A stretch of DNA of 15,720 bases, from positions 12,977 through 28,696 of the forward strand of contig CAOXTD010000018.1 in assembly GCA_948560265.1 (NCBI GenBank), read 5' to 3'. The notes beneath the pieces are model-generated. The model ran no database searches. It was not told the origin of the DNA and worked only from the letters and a program-made list of their open reading frames with translations. The stretch comes from an uncultured Clostridia bacterium. GTDB taxonomy: Bacteria; Bacillota; Clostridia; TANB77; CAG-508. The position numbers and the translations under genes were made by a program. Positions 6,022 to 13,816 of this stretch are shown here, piece after piece. Within the stretch, counting starts at the first letter, position 1. Every line of letters begins with the position of its first letter.

Positions 6022-6062
6022 AAAGTGATTACTATAATAATCATTATTATAGTAATCACTTT
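6022..6062. repeat. 41-base perfect palindrome over the spoIIP stop codon
   Basis: Two exact 20-base reverse-complement arms (6022-6041 and 6043-6062) flank one central base. The arms read AAAGTGATTACTATAATAAT and its complement. The spoIIP stop codon (6056-6058) lies inside the right arm. In RNA it would form a long stem, but no T-tract follows on the spoIIP strand, so it is not a classical intrinsic terminator. It may protect the 3' end of the spoIIP message or bind a protein. Confidence 0.85.
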
Positions 6063-7186
6063 ACAACTTCACTAATTACTTTGGCTAAATACTTCATACT
6101 AATTAAGGCTTGATCTAATGTATTTCCTGTTGATCCCACTTCAATAATATTAGCTGCCTTAGCAGTTTGTTGATTATAGCTTGCATAACGTAAAATAATT
6201 GGCTTAAATAATCCTGGATACATTTCATTTGCTTTTTGTTGTATTTTTACTGCAAACTTTAAGTTTTGCTGCCAGTTTGGATGTTCTTTACTAATGTTTC
6301 CTCCTATTACAAACATTAACTGTGCTGCATACTCATCTCCTATTTTAACAGTTGGTGCATAAGAATAATCACTAATAGCATCTCTATGTAAATCAATTAC
6401 AATATCTGTATTTTTGTTTTTTTGCAACAAATTTGTTACTGTTTTATAAGAATTTTCATAAGATCCTGTATAAGAAGGATAATCATGATATGTCTCACTA
6501 TGTGTTACTTTATACCCATAATTTTGCAATTGTCTATCTAGTTCTCTTCCTACTCGTACTACTGTATAATTTCTATCTGTTGTTCGATAGTTTCCTGTTT
6601 GCTTATATTGATATTTTTCACTAGGTGTGTAACTTTCACAAGTATGTGTATGAAAAATTAAAATATTCTCTTTTTTCACTGTAACATTTGGCGTTAAAAT
6701 TTCTTCTGTTAATTTATATTTTGTTTCATTTCTTATTTTTACACCTTTATATTCTGAAGTATACTTCTCTGGCACATTTGTTTTTTGCACTTCTGTTTCT
6801 AATCCTGTCTCTGCCTTTTGCAAGGGTCCTTCGTCTTCTTGCTTATTATTCTCTTTTTCCTTGTTTGCTTTTTCTTCTTGAGCTGTCGTTGTTTTCTTAT
6901 CTTCTAAAGAATTAATCATACCTAAACTCAAATACATCATTTTTTCTAGTGGTGATATTTGCATCTTGTCTTCTATCTCTTTTTTGTTTGTATTAGCAAT
7001 TCCTGGTATCGTTATATCTAAGCAGCTCGTAAAAGAAGCAGATTCTAATCCTTCTACTTGTTTTGCAACATCTACTTTTGCTGTAGAAAAATATTTTGTT
7101 AATCCTATCACAAATACAATTACTATAGTAATCTTAATAAGATATTTTATAATGTCTTTCAAGTTTAGTACAGCCATATTAATCAT
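6056..7186 (-). CDS. spoIIP: stage II sporulation protein P (peptidoglycan hydrolase)
   Basis: This 376-residue protein is a membrane-anchored murein amidase/endopeptidase. With SpoIID and SpoIIM it thins septal peptidoglycan and drives engulfment of the forespore. Residues 10-30 form one transmembrane anchor, and about 95-150 is a charged, Glu/Lys-rich linker. The SpoIIP catalytic domain (about 165-376) shows FHTHTCESY (178-186, with His179, His181 and Glu184), DIVIDLHRDA (261-270), FVIGGN and NIIEVGS with Glu349. These are expected zinc and active-site positions. The first ATG (7186) is used because AAAGGAG lies 13 bases upstream, a slightly long spacing. In B. subtilis the gene is under sigma-E in the mother cell, and a matching promoter is visible here. 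It follows hisS by 72 bases. Confidence 0.93.
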   Translation of the reverse strand: MINMAVLNLKDIIKYLIKITIVIVFVIGLTKYFSTAKVDVAKQVEGLESASFTSCLDITIPGIANTNKKEIEDKMQISPLEKMMYLSLGMINSLEDKKTTTAQEEKANKEKENNKQEDEGPLQKAETGLETEVQKTNVPEKYTSEYKGVKIRNETKYKLTEEILTPNVTVKKENILIFHTHTCESYTPSEKYQYKQTGNYRTTDRNYTVVRVGRELDRQLQNYGYKVTHSETYHDYPSYTGSYENSYKTVTNLLQKNKNTDIVIDLHRDAISDYSYAPTVKIGDEYAAQLMFVIGGNISKEHPNWQQNLKFAVKIQQKANEMYPGLFKPIILRYASYNQQTAKAANIIEVGSTGNTLDQALISMKYLAKVISEVVK

Positions 7187-7230
7187 ATGTTGCTTAATTC
7201 TCCTTTGTCCTATTTTTCCTCTTATATATC

Positions 7231-7259
7231 AATATATGCTTAGGACTTGGAAAATATGC
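7231..7259 (-). promoter_or_regulatory. candidate sigma-E promoter of spoIIP
   Basis: On the minus strand GCATATT (7259-7253) matches the sigma-E -35 consensus KMATATT at every position. After 14 bases, CATATATT (7238-7231) matches the -10 consensus CATACANT with one change. The predicted start near 7224 gives a leader of about 38 bases to the spoIIP ATG. The -35 box overlaps the first base of the hisS stop codon. Confidence 0.65.
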
Positions 7260-8572
7260 TATTTTTTCATAATTGCTTTAATCTCTTCTGCTATTAAATT
7301 AACTTGAGTCTCTTCACCAGTTTCCATATTCTTTACTCTTACTTGATTATTTGTGATTTCATCATCACCAATCACAAGAACATATGGAATCTTCAATTTA
7401 TCTGCATATTTCATTTTTGCTTTTAATTTTTTGTCATTTAAATAGACCTCTGTATTGATGTCTAGCTTTCTAAGGCTACTGGCAAGTTCAATTGGCTTAT
7501 CCATATTCTCTGTCATAGGAACAATTAAAATATCTGCCATAGAGTGTTTTTCTGCTTTAATTAATTCTAGTTCATTCAATTTATAGAATAGTCTAGTTAA
7601 TCCTATGGAAATTCCTACTCCTGGTAATTTTTTATCTGTATAATATTCTGCTAAGTTTTCGTATCTACCACCTGAGCAAACACTTCCAAGCTCTCTATAA
7701 TTATTTAAAAAAGTTTCATAAACTGTACCTGTATAATAATCTAAACCTCTTGCGATAGTTAAATCTACACTAAAATTAGTATCTGGCACACCAAAAACAC
7801 GAATATATTTTACAACTTCAGTAAGCTCTGCTAGCCCTGTTTGGAACATTTCATTTGCAATACCTAGGTTCTGTAGGCTTTGTAATTTTTCGTCATTTGT
7901 TCCTGTAATAGTAATAAAATTAATAATCTGATCGATTGACTTTTCTGCTACGCCTAAGGTTTGTAATTCTTCTTTTACTGCTTCTTTTCCAATTTTGTCA
8001 ATCTTATCAATAATCCTCATAATGGCTACACTATTCTCTTTTTGTTCAATCTCTTCAAATAGTCCATTTAGAATTTTACGATTATTAATACGAATGGTAA
8101 AATCGTCAAACCCTAATTCTTTTATCAATTGATAAATAACACTTGGAATCTCTGCATCATTAATAATGCCTAATTCACCATCTCCAATAATATCGATATC
8201 ACATTGATAAAATTCACGAAATCTTCCTTTTTGTGCTTTTTCTCCTCTGTACACTTTTCCAATTTGATATCTTCTAAATGGAAAGCTTAGATTTCCATAG
8301 TTTTTAGCAACATACTTTGCAAGAGGTACTGTTAAGTCAAACCTCATAGAGATATCTGTATCTCCCTTTTCAAAACGATAAATTTGTTTTTCTGTTTCTC
8401 CACCTGCTTTTGCTAACAAAATTTCTGATAATTCTAAAATTGGTGTATCTAATGGTAAAAAACCAAATCTTTGATATACTTTTTCTATTTTTTGTTTCAT
8501 TTGCTCAAATAAAATTTGCTCATTTGGTAATAATTCCATAAATCCTGGCAATGTTCTTGGCTCTGTAATCAT
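7259..8572 (-). CDS. hisS: histidyl-tRNA synthetase
   Basis: This 437-residue class II synthetase charges tRNA-His. The histidine signature ARGLDYYTGTVYE (274-286) and the motif 3-type block GGRYENLAEYY with GISIGLTRL (301-327) are present. Motif 2 is RGEKAQKGRFREFYQCDIDIIG-like (109-130). The last 90 residues are the anticodon-binding domain. The segment RFDLTVPLAKYV (77-88) replaces the RPEGTA form usual in bacterial HisRS and resembles the eukaryotic/archaeal-type lineage that also occurs in some bacteria. The ATG at 8572 follows the MBL stop by 2 bases, and the GGGAGG ribosome binding site lies inside the end of the upstream gene. Translation is therefore probably coupled. Confidence 0.97.
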   Translation of the reverse strand: MITEPRTLPGFMELLPNEQILFEQMKQKIEKVYQRFGFLPLDTPILELSEILLAKAGGETEKQIYRFEKGDTDISMRFDLTVPLAKYVAKNYGNLSFPFRRYQIGKVYRGEKAQKGRFREFYQCDIDIIGDGELGIINDAEIPSVIYQLIKELGFDDFTIRINNRKILNGLFEEIEQKENSVAIMRIIDKIDKIGKEAVKEELQTLGVAEKSIDQIINFITITGTNDEKLQSLQNLGIANEMFQTGLAELTEVVKYIRVFGVPDTNFSVDLTIARGLDYYTGTVYETFLNNYRELGSVCSGGRYENLAEYYTDKKLPGVGISIGLTRLFYKLNELELIKAEKHSMADILIVPMTENMDKPIELASSLRKLDINTEVYLNDKKLKAKMKYADKLKIPYVLVIGDDEITNNQVRVKNMETGEETQVNLIAEEIKAIMKK

Positions 8573-8574
8573 AA

Positions 8575-9222
8575 TTATTCCTCCCTTGGTCTCAATTCTA
8601 AATAAATTGGTCTTTCTTCTTCTATCATAGTAGACTTGCCATGTCCCGGATACACAATAGTATCCCCTGGTAGAGTTAATAACTTAGTGGTAATTGACTG
8701 AATAATAGCTTGAAAACTACTGGTTGGCAAATCAGTCCTTCCCCATGTTCCATGAAACAAAGTATCGCCTGAAAAAAGTAGCTTTTCCTTTTCACTATAA
8801 ACACAACTTCCACCTGCTGTATGTCCTGGTGTATGAATAATGATAAATTCTAAATTTCCTATATGAATTTTATCTCCATCATCTACTCTAGAATCTGCTT
8901 CCAACTGAACATCTTGAATTCCTATATAATCTGTTAAACTAATTTCTTTGTTATATAGCCCTTCTACATCATTGCGATGAATTAAGATTTTTCCACCTTT
9001 TGCTTCTTTTAGCTCTTTTAGTGCCCCAATATGATCTCCATGGCAATGTGTTAGATAAATATATTTTAAATTCGCTTCTAAAATATTTAACATTTCTATA
9101 ATCTTTTCTGGTTCTCCACCTGGATCAATAACCATAGCTTCTTTTGTTTCTTCATCTTGTATAATATAGCAGTTCGTTGATTCTACAATACCACTATTTA
9201 CTTTTAGTCTTTTTAATATCAT
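8575..9222 (-). CDS. MBL-fold metallo-hydrolase (glyoxalase II-like)
   Basis: This 215-residue cytoplasmic protein has the metallo-beta-lactamase fold with a complete binuclear metal site. The motifs are THCHGDH (His59, His61, Asp63, His64), TPGHT (His134), SGDTLF (Asp153) and YPGHG (His194). Length and motif spacing fit the short GloB-like group, whose members hydrolyse thioesters such as S-lactoylglutathione or act on unknown substrates. Clostridia generally lack glutathione, so the true substrate is open. It lies between relA and hisS, a conserved place for this family in Clostridia as far as I recall. The ribosome binding site is GGAG with a second AAAGGA near the ATG. A palindromic repeat separates it from relA. 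Confidence 0.92.
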   Translation of the reverse strand: MILKRLKVNSGIVESTNCYIIQDEETKEAMVIDPGGEPEKIIEMLNILEANLKYIYLTHCHGDHIGALKELKEAKGGKILIHRNDVEGLYNKEISLTDYIGIQDVQLEADSRVDDGDKIHIGNLEFIIIHTPGHTAGGSCVYSEKEKLLFSGDTLFHGTWGRTDLPTSSFQAIIQSITTKLLTLPGDTIVYPGHGKSTMIEEERPIYLELRPREE

Positions 9223-9239
9223 TTCCTTTGTCTCCTTTT

Positions 9240-9288
9240 TGTCAGTTGAGGGACAGATGTCAGTTAAACTAACGTCCCCAAACCGACA
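9240..9288. repeat. imperfect palindromic intergenic repeat (REP-like)
   Basis: TGTCAGTTGAGGGAC (9240-9254) and GTCCCCAAACCGACA (9274-9288) are reverse complements at 12 of 15 positions, and two of the three differences become G-U pairs in RNA. TGTCAGTT is repeated at 9258-9265. It ends at the base before the relA stop codon and fills nearly all of the relA-MBL gap. It looks like a dispersed palindromic repeat inserted within the operon; other copies would prove this. Confidence 0.6.
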
Positions 9289-11487
9289 TTATTTCTTCCT
9301 CTTCACCTCATATACACTATCAATCTTACGTAATTGTTTTAAAATTTTATTCAAGTCCTCAATGTTCTCTACTTGTACCGTTACTTCTGTAATAGATATC
9401 TTTTCTTTGGTTGCTTTAGAAGTAACCGCTACTAACTTGCTCTTTGTTCCTTCAATTTCTTTAATGATATCTGCGAGCAATCCACCTCTATCATTTGCTT
9501 CAATTTCGATTTCTACATTATATTTTGCTTTTTCTGCTTCATACCAATAAACATCTATCATTCTGTTTTCTTCTGATACTAAACTTTTTACATTAACACA
9601 GTCTTTACGGTGGACAGATACTCCTCTTCCTTTGGTAATATACCCTATAATCTCATCACCTGGTACAGGGTTACAGCATCTAGAAAGTTTGACTAAGCAA
9701 TTATCAATTCCTTTTACAACAATACCATTATTAGAAGGCTTAACATTTCTTACTCTTTCTTTGGATAGTTCTTCTAGTTTTGCTTCTAAATTTTCTGTTT
9801 CATGGTCTTTTCTGTATTCCTCTAACATTCTAGCAATAATTTTTCCTGGTGATATCGCTCCAAATCCTACACTTGCATACATATCGTCAGCGGAATTATA
9901 TTTATATCTATCTAATGCTGCTTGCAAATAATCTGCTTTAGCAAGTTCACTATGTGTCATTCCAATCTTTTTGATTTCTTTTTCAATTAAATCTTTACCT
10001 TTTACAATGTTTTCTTCTCTTTCATTCTTTTTATACCAATATAGAATTTTATTTTTTGCTGTAGAACTTTTAATAAATTTTAACCAATCACGGCTTGGTC
10101 CCTTTGCTTGGTCTGATGTAATAATTTCTACAATATCTCCGTTTTTTAGTGGCGTGATAATTGGCATCATTCTGCTATTAATTTTAGCTCCTGTCATGTG
10201 ATGTCCAATCTCTGCATGGATATTATAAGCAAAGTCAATTGGGGTACTTCCTTTTGGAAGTGATATAATTTTTCCTTTTGGTGTAAATACATATACTTCG
10301 TCTTCGAATAACTCTGTTTTCAAAGTATTTAAGAATTCGTCTGGGTCTTGCATATCTTTTTGCCATTCTAATGTTTCACGAAGCCATGATAGTTTGTCTT
10401 CTTCTACTTTAACATTTACTTTTTTTCCACCTAAAAAATTTGCCTCTTTGTATGCCCAGTGGGCAGCAATTCCATATTCTGCAATTCTATGCATATCCCA
10501 AGTACGAATTTGTACTTCAAAAGGTGTTCCTTTTGGTCCAATTAATGTCGTATGCAAAGATTGGTACATATTAGGTTTTGGTACTGAAATATAGTCTTTA
10601 AATCTTCCTGGCATTGGGTTATATAACTCGTGTACTACTCCTAATACTGCATAGCAATCTTTCACTGAATTGACAATTACTCTTAGTGCAAATAAGTCAT
10701 ACACTTGGTCTAGAGTAATGTTGTCTCTCTTCATTTTACGATAAATACTATATAAATGCTTTGCCCTTCCTGTTACTTCTGCTTCTACATGCTGTTTTTT
10801 TACTGCTTGCCTGATTTGGTCCATAATCATATCAATAAATTTTAAACGTTCTTCCCTTTTACGGTTGATACCTTCTACGAGTTCACGATAATCTTCTGGA
10901 TACAAATATTTAAAAGATAAATCTTCCAATTCCCATTTTAAAGAATACATACCTAAACGATTAGCAAGTGGCGCATATAAAGACATTGTTTCATTTGCAT
11001 TTGCTATTTGTCTATCACGGCTTAAATATTTTAGCGTCCTCATATTATGTAGTCTATCTGCTAGCTTGATTAAAATAACACGAATATCTTTTCCCATAGC
11101 TAAGAACATTTTTCTGTAATTTTCTACCTGTTGCTCTTCCATGCTAGCATATTGCAATTTATTTAATTTTGTTACTCCATCTACTAAATCAGCTATTTCT
11201 GGACTGAAAGTCTGTGCCAAGTCCTGTTTAGTAATATCTGTATCTTCTACTGTATCATGTAATAGTGCTGCACAAATAGTGCTATCGTCTAATCCCAAGG
11301 TAGATAAGATATATGCAACTTGAACAGGGTGAATAATATATGGCTCTCCTGATTTTCTTAATTGGTCACCATGATGTGCTTTTGCATATTCATATACTTT
11401 TCTAATTAATTTACTATCTGATTTTCGGTTATTCTTTTTGGTGTTGCTAATTACCTCTTCAATTGTCATATCTTTTACATCAGACAT
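9289..11487 (-). CDS. relA: bifunctional (p)ppGpp synthetase/hydrolase (RelA/SpoT family)
   Basis: This 732-residue stringent-response enzyme makes and degrades (p)ppGpp in answer to amino-acid starvation and other stress. The hydrolase (HD) domain is intact: His53, HD at 77-78 in ALLHDTVEDT and Asp144 in KLADRLHNMR. The synthetase domain (about 235-345) has GRAKHLYSIYRKM, RFKDYISVPKP with the RxKD motif of bifunctional enzymes (295-298), and EVQIRTW. A TGS domain (about 396-456), a zinc-finger/CC region with RCCNPVPGD (603-611), His626 and Cys630, and a C-terminal ACT domain (about 656-730) follow. Order and length are those of full Rel proteins. The ATG at 11487 has GGGGGG 6 bases upstream. 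recJ ends 29 bases before it. Confidence 0.96.
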   Translation of the reverse strand: MSDVKDMTIEEVISNTKKNNRKSDSKLIRKVYEYAKAHHGDQLRKSGEPYIIHPVQVAYILSTLGLDDSTICAALLHDTVEDTDITKQDLAQTFSPEIADLVDGVTKLNKLQYASMEEQQVENYRKMFLAMGKDIRVILIKLADRLHNMRTLKYLSRDRQIANANETMSLYAPLANRLGMYSLKWELEDLSFKYLYPEDYRELVEGINRKREERLKFIDMIMDQIRQAVKKQHVEAEVTGRAKHLYSIYRKMKRDNITLDQVYDLFALRVIVNSVKDCYAVLGVVHELYNPMPGRFKDYISVPKPNMYQSLHTTLIGPKGTPFEVQIRTWDMHRIAEYGIAAHWAYKEANFLGGKKVNVKVEEDKLSWLRETLEWQKDMQDPDEFLNTLKTELFEDEVYVFTPKGKIISLPKGSTPIDFAYNIHAEIGHHMTGAKINSRMMPIITPLKNGDIVEIITSDQAKGPSRDWLKFIKSSTAKNKILYWYKKNEREENIVKGKDLIEKEIKKIGMTHSELAKADYLQAALDRYKYNSADDMYASVGFGAISPGKIIARMLEEYRKDHETENLEAKLEELSKERVRNVKPSNNGIVVKGIDNCLVKLSRCCNPVPGDEIIGYITKGRGVSVHRKDCVNVKSLVSEENRMIDVYWYEAEKAKYNVEIEIEANDRGGLLADIIKEIEGTKSKLVAVTSKATKEKISITEVTVQVENIEDLNKILKQLRKIDSVYEVKRKK

Positions 11488-11516
11488 ATTATCCCCCCTT
11501 TTATATCCTATGTCTT

Positions 11517-13205
11517 TTAATTTGTTGATTTTCTCATATCTTTAATAACTAATTGTACTTGTTCATTTCCATTAAAACTATTCACTTCTAAACTTCCTAC
11601 CACATCTACTTTATCGCCTATCAAATACTTTTCTGCCCATTCTCCTATGCCAAATCCAATAGCATCTATCATATAGCTATCTTGTCCCAATCTTACTTTC
11701 AAATGCTTACCTTCTGATAAAGTACGGATAGACTGGATTTTTAAATTTTTGATAAGAAATAGTGGTACTTTGTTTGCTTCTCCATAAGGTTCTAATAAGC
11801 TAAGTTCTTTCACAGTTTCTAAATTAATATTTTTAAGTTGTGCTTCCTCATCTATTTTTATAATTGGTATTATATCACTAATTCCCTGATTTTTAGCATA
11901 TTCCTGGAATTCTTTTTTAAAACTTTCAAAATTGTCTTTTTTGATGGTAATTCCAATCGCCATACTATGCCCACCAAATCTTTCAATATAAGTACTACAT
12001 TTCATTAAAGCTTCATGTAAGTCAAATCCTGGAATACTTCTTCCTGATCCTTTTCCTTCCTCTCCTTCAAAACAAATTAGAATACTTGGTTTAAAATACA
12101 ACTCTGTTACTTTAGAAGCTACAATTCCAATTACTCCATGATGCCATTTTTCATTTCCTACTACTAGGCAGGCATTCTCTTTTTCTGTTTGCTCTATTTG
12201 ATTTACTGCTTCTTCAAAAATAGTTTTTTCTGTTGCTTGTCTTTCTTGGTTATATTTATTTAATATCTCTGTTATTTTATTTGCCTCTTCTTGATTTTCT
12301 GTTAGTAATAGCTTTAATGCTTCTTCTTGGGCTCCCATTCTTCCACAAGCATTAATACGTGGCGCTACTCCAAAAGAAATTGTATTGGAATCTATTTTCT
12401 TATATCCAATAGAATTTAATAAGGTCTTTAATCCTATATTCTTTGTCATGTTTACTAATTTCAAGCCTAATTTTGCAATTACCCTATTTTCATCTACTAG
12501 TGGCACAATATCTGAGATTGTTCCTACACACACAATATCTAGGTATTTCAAATATTCTTTTGCATCTAGTTCTAATCTCATGGATATTGCTTGAATTAGT
12601 TTAAAAACAACACCTACTCCTGCTAATTGATTAAATGGATACTGATTATCCTTTCTTTTAGCATCTATGACTGCTAAACAATTTGGAATTTCTTCTCCTT
12701 GCTCATGATGGTCTGTAACAATCACTTCCATTCCTAGCTCTTTTGCATATGCTATTTCTTCATTTCCAGAAATACCGCAATCCACAGTAATCATTAATGT
12801 ATATCCTTGTTCATAAATACACTTTACTGCTTCTTTGTTTAATCCATATCCTTCTTCTAAACGATTAGGAGTATATTCTCCTGCTTCCAATCCTCGGTCT
12901 AATAAAAATTTTTTTAATACAGTAATACTAGTGATGCCATCTACATCATAATCACCATAAATCATCACCTTTTCATTCGTTTCTATTGCATTTAAAATTC
13001 TACTAACTGCTTTATCCATATCTGGCATTAAGAAAGGATTATGAAAATCACTTCTTGTTGGATTTACAAATTTTTCTACTTTCTCTATTGTATTAATATT
13101 ACGATTAATCAATATACTAGCAAGAAGCGGACTTAAATTACTTTTACTTGCAAGTTTTAATATTTCTTCTTCCTTTTCTTGACAAATTTCCCATTTTTTG
13201 TTCAT
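11517..13205 (-). CDS. recJ: single-stranded-DNA-specific exonuclease RecJ
   Basis: This 562-residue DHH-family 5'-3' exonuclease acts on single-stranded DNA in recombinational and mismatch repair. The DHH catalytic core shows YGDYDVDGITS (83-93), TVDCGISG (140-147) and VTDHHEQG (163-170, with the DHH triplet at 165-167). RINACGRMG (283-291) and the DHHA1 block GSGRSIPGFDL with GGHSMAIG follow. The last ~100 residues form the OB-like domain. The start is the ATG at 13205, which has AGGAG 6 bases upstream. An in-frame ATG at 13241 would add 12 residues but has no ribosome binding site. It opens the recJ-relA-MBL-hisS run. The length is near the lower end for RecJ, with no obvious missing motif. 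Confidence 0.94.
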   Translation of the reverse strand: MNKKWEICQEKEEEILKLASKSNLSPLLASILINRNINTIEKVEKFVNPTRSDFHNPFLMPDMDKAVSRILNAIETNEKVMIYGDYDVDGITSITVLKKFLLDRGLEAGEYTPNRLEEGYGLNKEAVKCIYEQGYTLMITVDCGISGNEEIAYAKELGMEVIVTDHHEQGEEIPNCLAVIDAKRKDNQYPFNQLAGVGVVFKLIQAISMRLELDAKEYLKYLDIVCVGTISDIVPLVDENRVIAKLGLKLVNMTKNIGLKTLLNSIGYKKIDSNTISFGVAPRINACGRMGAQEEALKLLLTENQEEANKITEILNKYNQERQATEKTIFEEAVNQIEQTEKENACLVVGNEKWHHGVIGIVASKVTELYFKPSILICFEGEEGKGSGRSIPGFDLHEALMKCSTYIERFGGHSMAIGITIKKDNFESFKKEFQEYAKNQGISDIIPIIKIDEEAQLKNINLETVKELSLLEPYGEANKVPLFLIKNLKIQSIRTLSEGKHLKVRLGQDSYMIDAIGFGIGEWAEKYLIGDKVDVVGSLEVNSFNGNEQVQLVIKDMRKSTN

Positions 13206-13251
13206 TGTCTTCTCCTGTTTCATTTCTTTGGCATCTATCATACTATAAAAA

Positions 13252-13282
13252 TGGAGATTTTAAAAGGTTTTTTGGAGATTTT
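13252..13282. promoter_or_regulatory. direct repeat upstream of recJ
   Basis: TGGAGATTTT occurs twice in direct orientation, at 13252-13261 and 13273-13282, exactly 21 bases apart (about two helical turns). A possible -10 box TATAGT on the minus strand (13247-13242) lies just downstream. The position fits an activator or repressor site for the recJ operon, but no clear -35 box or known motif was recognised. Confidence 0.35.
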
Positions 13283-13290
13283 GTGTAAAT

Positions 13291-13334
13291 TCTAAACAAA
13301 GAGGACGGTAACTAAACTTCAGTTACCGTCCTCT
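13291..13334 (-). terminator. intrinsic terminator of the orphan Trp-rich gene
   Basis: A perfect 14-base stem (AGAGGACGGTAACT 13300-13313 with its complement 13321-13334) has a 7-base loop. On the minus strand it is followed by TTTGTTTAGA (13299-13290). It lies 18 bases past the stop codon of the gene at 13352-13720 and separates it from recJ. Confidence 0.88.
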
Positions 13335-13351
13335 CTACTTCATTCTCTTTG

Positions 13352-13720
13352 TTATCCCATAATCCAATCATGTTTCAATTGCCATGCAGTATTATATACT
13401 TGCATTTTAAAACTAGCAAAAGGTGATAAAGGACAGAAGTATCCCTCCTCTTCCTTGCTAACTGCAACCACTTCTCCTCTAAATTGCCCTTTTGCCGCCA
13501 TAATTAGCCAGACATTACGCCCTATTAGTTTATCAGGTCGAGTTGTCTTCTCGCACATTTCTAATAATTGTGCGAAAGCCCATGCTCGCCAGGGATTATG
13601 TAGCAAAAATTGTGTTTTTACGGTTACACCTTCTAACCAGAAGGTAACTTCATAGCCAAACTTTCCATCTGGCCATGGTTGAACGTCATTAATAGTTGCA
13701 CGCTTAGAATCAAGTAACAT
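13352..13720 (-). CDS. hypothetical Trp-rich 122-residue protein
   Basis: I do not recognise this protein. It is 122 residues, soluble by appearance, and has seven tryptophans (16, 28, 44, 47, 71, 113, 119), an unusually high share. No signal peptide, membrane segment or metal motif is visible. The first half looks beta-rich (GYEVTFWLEGVTVKTQF), followed by a helix (WRAWAFAQLLEMCEK), then more strands (NVWLIMAAKGQFRGEVVAV). It could be a small DNA- or ligand-binding fold, but that is a guess. The ATG at 13720 has AAAGGAG 11 bases upstream. It is a self-contained unit with a strong promoter and a strong terminator between recJ and the dipeptidase gene. GC is raised here (about 38-45% in 13561-13680), which hints at transfer. 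Confidence 0.75.
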   Translation of the reverse strand: MLLDSKRATINDVQPWPDGKFGYEVTFWLEGVTVKTQFLLHNPWRAWAFAQLLEMCEKTTRPDKLIGRNVWLIMAAKGQFRGEVVAVSKEEEGYFCPLSPFASFKMQVYNTAWQLKHDWIMG

Positions 13721-13770
13721 AATTAAGAGAACTCCTTTCTTTTTATTTGTTGCATTTGCAAACTATTTTA

Positions 13771-13799
13771 ATTATACCATATTTTACATAATGCTGCAA
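13771..13799 (-). promoter_or_regulatory. promoter of the orphan Trp-rich gene
   Basis: The minus strand has TTGCAG (13799-13794), a 17-base spacer and a perfect TATAAT (13776-13771), with an extended -10 TGG directly before it. Transcription would start near 13763, giving a leader of about 43 bases. That leader contains TTGCAAATGCAA, a short inverted repeat that could be an operator. Confidence 0.75.
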
Positions 13800-13816
13800 T
13801 GTTTCTTAGCTATAAA

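Noticed and set aside
6688..6915. Plus-strand hydrophobic reading frames opposite spoIIP
   Set aside because: They are antisense shadows of the Glu/Lys-rich linker of SpoIIP, with no ribosome binding site.
9239..9550. Plus-strand frame of 103 codons opposite the relA 3' end
   Set aside because: It is a shadow of the ACT-domain coding region, which has clear family identity on the minus strand.
13206..13241. Upstream ATG extending RecJ by 12 residues
   Set aside because: It has no ribosome binding site, while the ATG at 13205 has AGGAG at good spacing.
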